DNA of 64,000 nt, taken from assembly GCA_030770535.1 (NCBI GenBank), contig JASVEC010000006.1, forward strand, positions 124,001-188,000, written 5' to 3'. Every line of letters starts with the position of its first letter. The first letter of the stretch is position 1. Shown piece after piece: positions 61,126 to 64,000 of this stretch. A program made the position numbers and the translations under genes. The notes below the pieces were generated by a model, which searched no databases, was not told where the DNA came from, and saw only the letters and a list, made by a program, of their open reading frames with translations. Source of the stretch: Batkoa obscura (taxonomy: Eukaryota; Entomophthoromycota; Entomophthoromycetes; Entomophthorales; Batkoaceae).

Positions 61126-62007
61126 CTAACCAATAAGGCCAATAGTGAAAAAAGAGTCATCTCTATCTACGACTTGGGGATTATAAGATATGTGGAATCT
61201 ACCAATTCCTTTATAGGTTAATTTTTCAACACCCAATCCCATTACGCGGGTCCAAATATGAGCTAGTTGTATATCTAATCCGTCAGCATATAACCAAGTT
61301 GTTGGTGTATTATTTGGATTTACTTTGTATCCTAATGTATTCAACAAACAATTATCTTTCTTTTCAAGTAACTTTTCCCACATATGAACACAACCTTGTA
61401 GATTAGTACCTACACAGCTAGCCGTAACAATGAGATCAGATAATAGCCCATTGGTTGGTCTATCAGGAAAGTCTGTATCTAAAGCATCTAATATCTTTTT
61501 CTTTGTATTTTTAATCTCAGTTGTATTTCCAAATATCTTGAGTTGAAATTCTAAGTGGCGTTTACAAAAGGCTTTTTTAGCATCAAGGCCATACATCATA
61601 TTTACTGCGTTTTTTTTATCTAAAGTCTTTAACTTATCTATACACTTTGGTAATTCCACATCGAGTACTGATTGCTCTATAGGATACCAGTAGCTAGATG
61701 CTAAATTATAAGCTGGTAGATTGGAAATTACCCAATTAGGGTCGAAGCTACACATTGGGAAAGTATTACCAGGTAGCTGTATGCGTAAAAAATCAGCTTT
61801 GTAATCCTTACAATTTCCTACGTATGCCTTGTTTAACAATAAGCCAGGTATAGGTTTGGTATTATCAGTTATAATGCATTTGTCTTTCTCTGTACTATAT
61901 AGAGGCGCATATTCAACAAAGTTTATATACTCCGGAGGTACACCATGAGTTAACTGCCCAGAAATATTATGGAGTAATACGATTGATACTAATACGAAGT
62001 TATACAT
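61126..62007 (-). CDS. Secreted 8-cysteine protein, array copy C
   Basis: Intact, intronless, 293 residues, the same length as copy B. Signal peptide MYNFVLVSIVLLHNISGQ, then GVPPEYINF. All eight mature cysteines align with copy B, as do the NTT sequon, RHLEFQLKIFG and RFHISY. Differences from B are spread through the N-terminal half (for example LPAYNLASSYWYP against LPGYNSASSFWYP) and are fewer near the conserved centre. A 222-bp tract (61,283-61,504) is identical to decayed copy A. No anchor or retention signal is seen. Function unknown. Confidence 0.85.
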   Translation of the reverse strand: MYNFVLVSIVLLHNISGQLTHGVPPEYINFVEYAPLYSTEKDKCIITDNTKPIPGLLLNKAYVGNCKDYKADFLRIQLPGNTFPMCSFDPNWVISNLPAYNLASSYWYPIEQSVLDVELPKCIDKLKTLDKKNAVNMMYGLDAKKAFCKRHLEFQLKIFGNTTEIKNTKKKILDALDTDFPDRPTNGLLSDLIVTASCVGTNLQGCVHMWEKLLEKKDNCLLNTLGYKVNPNNTPTTWLYADGLDIQLAHIWTRVMGLGVEKLTYKGIGRFHISYNPQVVDRDDSFFTIGLIG

Positions 62008-62054
62008 ATTTTGACTGCTAAAGTTATTTTATACATGTTTTGAGCTATCAGGCT

Positions 62055-62064
62055 TATATTTATA
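62055..62064 (-). promoter_or_regulatory. TATA box of array copy C
   Basis: TATAAATATA on the minus strand, 48 nt before the ATG, matching copies A and B in sequence and spacing. Confidence 0.7.
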
Positions 62065-63942
62065 TTAGCAAGAGTGTGATATCCTTTAAATTCAAATTGA
62101 TAAAATTGTTATTCACGAGTATGTTCTTCATATTGATAGTGCTAAATATAGATCAAAAGGAAAGGATGTGTTAAACTTAGATTTAAGAATAGCATATGCT
62201 TGAAAATACTAACTGCTTCATCAACCCTAGCCATATTCTTTTGGCTTTAAATATATTAAAGTAACTAGCTATTATCTTATTTTTTAATATACAAGCTATC
62301 CTCTAAAATTCATTCTTCTTAAATAATATTTAATCATATATACGCTAATGTATCTATATTTACATTAAAGTTTCATGCTAATCTAATTATTGAAAATTTA
62401 TTTTTAAATTCAGATAGTTTCTGTTATAGCCTATAGGCTATATTCTCTTTTTATGTAAAATACACTCTGCGGTGAACTGAGGAACGCGATAAAACAAGTA
62501 TGCAAGTGCACCACTTAACTGAAAAGTACATTATGAAGTTTTTATCCAAAAACATCATATTAATTAAAAATACGTATTTCTTTTCTTTCTAGAAAAATAC
62601 ATTTTTCAAGATACGGTCGGCTTAATAAACATAATAGGGGATTTTAATAAAATTTAATGGATTTACTCTTCTATAAGTGTTTGCATTAAGTGTCATGATA
62701 TTATATCCTCTTTCATTTTGTTATATTTGCATTTCATTTTAAAAAGGTTAAGGTTAATGTTTATTGTTTTTTAAATAACCTGTTTTATCTAAAGAATTTA
62801 TAATTTTTTTCTGTTTTGTATAGTAACTTGACAACGCTAAAAGTTATTAGCTTGTCAAGTATTAATTTTAACATTTTTATACAAAATAATTTTAAAATAC
62901 AGGATTTCCAGCTTATTGTGGCTCTTTGAAGAAAAAAATTTGAACAAACAGATAAAAAAATTTTGATAATAATTTGTTGCTAAAAGTGAGCAGAAATAAA
63001 CGCTGTAATAGAAATTACTAATCTAATTGAAATCAAAGGATATTTAAACAGAAGGTTACTATTATTAAAGTGATCTCCCTACTATAGGCGTGCCAAGATA
63101 AGCATTTAAAGCACCAGATTGTAAAGAAATAAACTTATTTCATCTAATTTATAGTTTCTGTTACAACTTTTAACTTTTTTAACTTTTAGTTCAAATTTAT
63201 TATTGAATTTACACATCAGCTTGTTTATTTTTTCATTCAAGACCTGTAATGAGCTGCAAATTCTATATATTAAAACACCTTAGTAATTTTGTAGGGATGT
63301 ATCTTTTTTTAGTATACAAACTTCATTTTTAACTTTCAATATAAAATCAAGTTATTACTTTGTAATATCAAATTCTAAAATATCAAAGTAGCTTTAGAAT
63401 CTGCTTTTAATTTACAATCCTTTTAAGATAGTTACAGTATTTTTATACATCACAGTTATAGCAAGAAATAAATAGAACCAAACCAAAAAAAAATGATAAT
63501 AACTTCCGACAAAGTGAACAAAATCATAAATATTATTAAGTAACTTTGATTTTATTCACTTTCATTGAAAAATATTTTGATAATATTTTTTAGTCCTTTC
63601 AAAAAAAATTCTTGGTATAGCCGTGATATAATAAAAATACTGTACTTTAAATTTGAAAGATAAATAACTGTATTGTGCAATATACTTAAAAAAATCATTT
63701 TGGTAATGATTTGCAATTACATGGGAAACAATTAATTTCATGATAATTCTAACTGATTTATTGTGTTTAAATATAAAGAAATGTATCACTTTTAATAGAA
63801 CTTTTCATTGACTAAATTCACATATGTAACAATTAAAAGTTTAAACATTGAATAAAAATATTACAAAAAATTATTTATTGATAACACAATCAGTTGAAGA
63901 AAATTGGTTAAAGTCCTAATTCTACTACAGCTATAATGATAA
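62065..63942. other. Array spacer C-D with a CAGT-type MITE
   Basis: No gene seen; a minus-strand frame at 63,562-63,789 overlaps the MITE right end and is not credible. The block at about 62,477-62,545 (CAAGTATGCAAGTGC, ACTGAAAAGTACATTATG) matches the one upstream of copy A. Confidence 0.5.
63435..63642 (+). mobile_element. CAGT-ended MITE, Tc1/mariner-like, TA target duplication
   Basis: 208 bp flanked by TA at 63,433-63,434 and 63,643-63,644. The left end is CAGTATTTTTATACATCACA, the right end on the other strand CAGTATTTTTATTATATCAC, and the repeats match for about 33 bases with few differences. CAGT termini with TA duplication are the pattern of Tc1/mariner-type non-autonomous elements. 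No transposase frame. Confidence 0.7.
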
Positions 63943-64000
63943 CTAACCTATAAGGCCAATCGTCATAATAGGGTCATCTTTATCTGCAAATTGAGGATCA
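63943..64000 (-). CDS. Secreted-protein family copy D, C-terminus only
   Basis: The window ends inside this copy. The visible 18 residues, ...DPQFADKDDPIMTIGLIG, match the C-terminus of copies B and C (DSF.TIGLIG) and stop at TAG 63,943-63,945. The downstream flank (TTATTTATTGATAA at about 63,870) matches that of copy A. Whether this copy is intact cannot be told. Confidence 0.75.
   Translation of the reverse strand, partial: DPQFADKDDPIMTIGLIG

Noticed and set aside
63562-63789. Minus-strand 75-codon frame near the window end
   Set aside because: It overlaps the right end of the CAGT-type MITE and shows no conserved sequence.
1-64000. CRISPR array, retrovirus-like or LTR element, viral gene
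   Set aside because: No spaced direct-repeat array, no reverse transcriptase, integrase or capsid-like frame, and no paired LTRs were seen.

Overview
This is a very AT-rich nuclear window from a eukaryote that uses the standard code (stops TAA, TAG, TGA) and is most probably a fungus. Many introns are short (about 45-75 nt, GTAAGT/GTAAAA to TAG/CAG/AAG). Leucine is mostly TTA, and several proteins carry long asparagine runs. The fungal call rests on an Mkt1 homologue, an ERG24-type sterol C-14 reductase and Thr-Val-rich secreted proteins of fungal style. Retention of PARN and ADAT1 with so many introns suggests an early-diverging fungal lineage over a yeast, but I cannot name the species.

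Layout. Positions 1-175 hold the 3' end of an unidentified gene. From 1.1 to 22.8 kb there are housekeeping genes: ADAT1 tRNA deaminase (+), a Slh1/ASCC3 ribosome-splitting helicase (+), an AP-1/AP-2 beta adaptin (-), an ACOT13-like hotdog thioesterase (+), bifunctional PFKFB (+) and Mkt1 (-). From 22.8 to 29.7 kb lies a gene-poor region with copies of a ~107 bp MITE and two tiny convergent genes for secreted Thr-rich proteins. From 29.7 to 55 kb is a gene-dense block: ERG24 (+), an Asn-rich protein (+), lipoyltransferase LIPT1 (+), PARN (-), TRAPPC8/Trs85 (-), an uncharacterised gene (+), EFL1 (-), an uncharacterised acidic gene (-), NDC80 (+), and two small uncharacterised genes. From 55.9 kb to the end, four copies of a secreted ~293-residue, 8-cysteine protein family stand head-to-tail on the minus strand, with MITEs between them.

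The housekeeping genes serve unrelated core processes (tRNA editing, ribosome rescue and maturation, membrane traffic, glycolytic control, mRNA decay, lipoylation, sterol synthesis, kinetochore) and form no pathway cluster. The contrast that matters is between these compact blocks and two sparse, repeat-rich blocks that hold only secreted-protein genes. Most MITE copies sit in those sparse blocks.

The most interesting material is the secreted array. The copies share eight cysteines, an identically spaced TATA box 47-48 nt before the ATG, duplicated flanks, and a 222-bp tract that is identical between a decayed copy and an intact copy, which looks like recent gene conversion. I could not assign the family to any known one. 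Two conserved H-x-E-[FY] and H-I-S-Y motifs suggest, weakly, a 2H-phosphoesterase-like fold.
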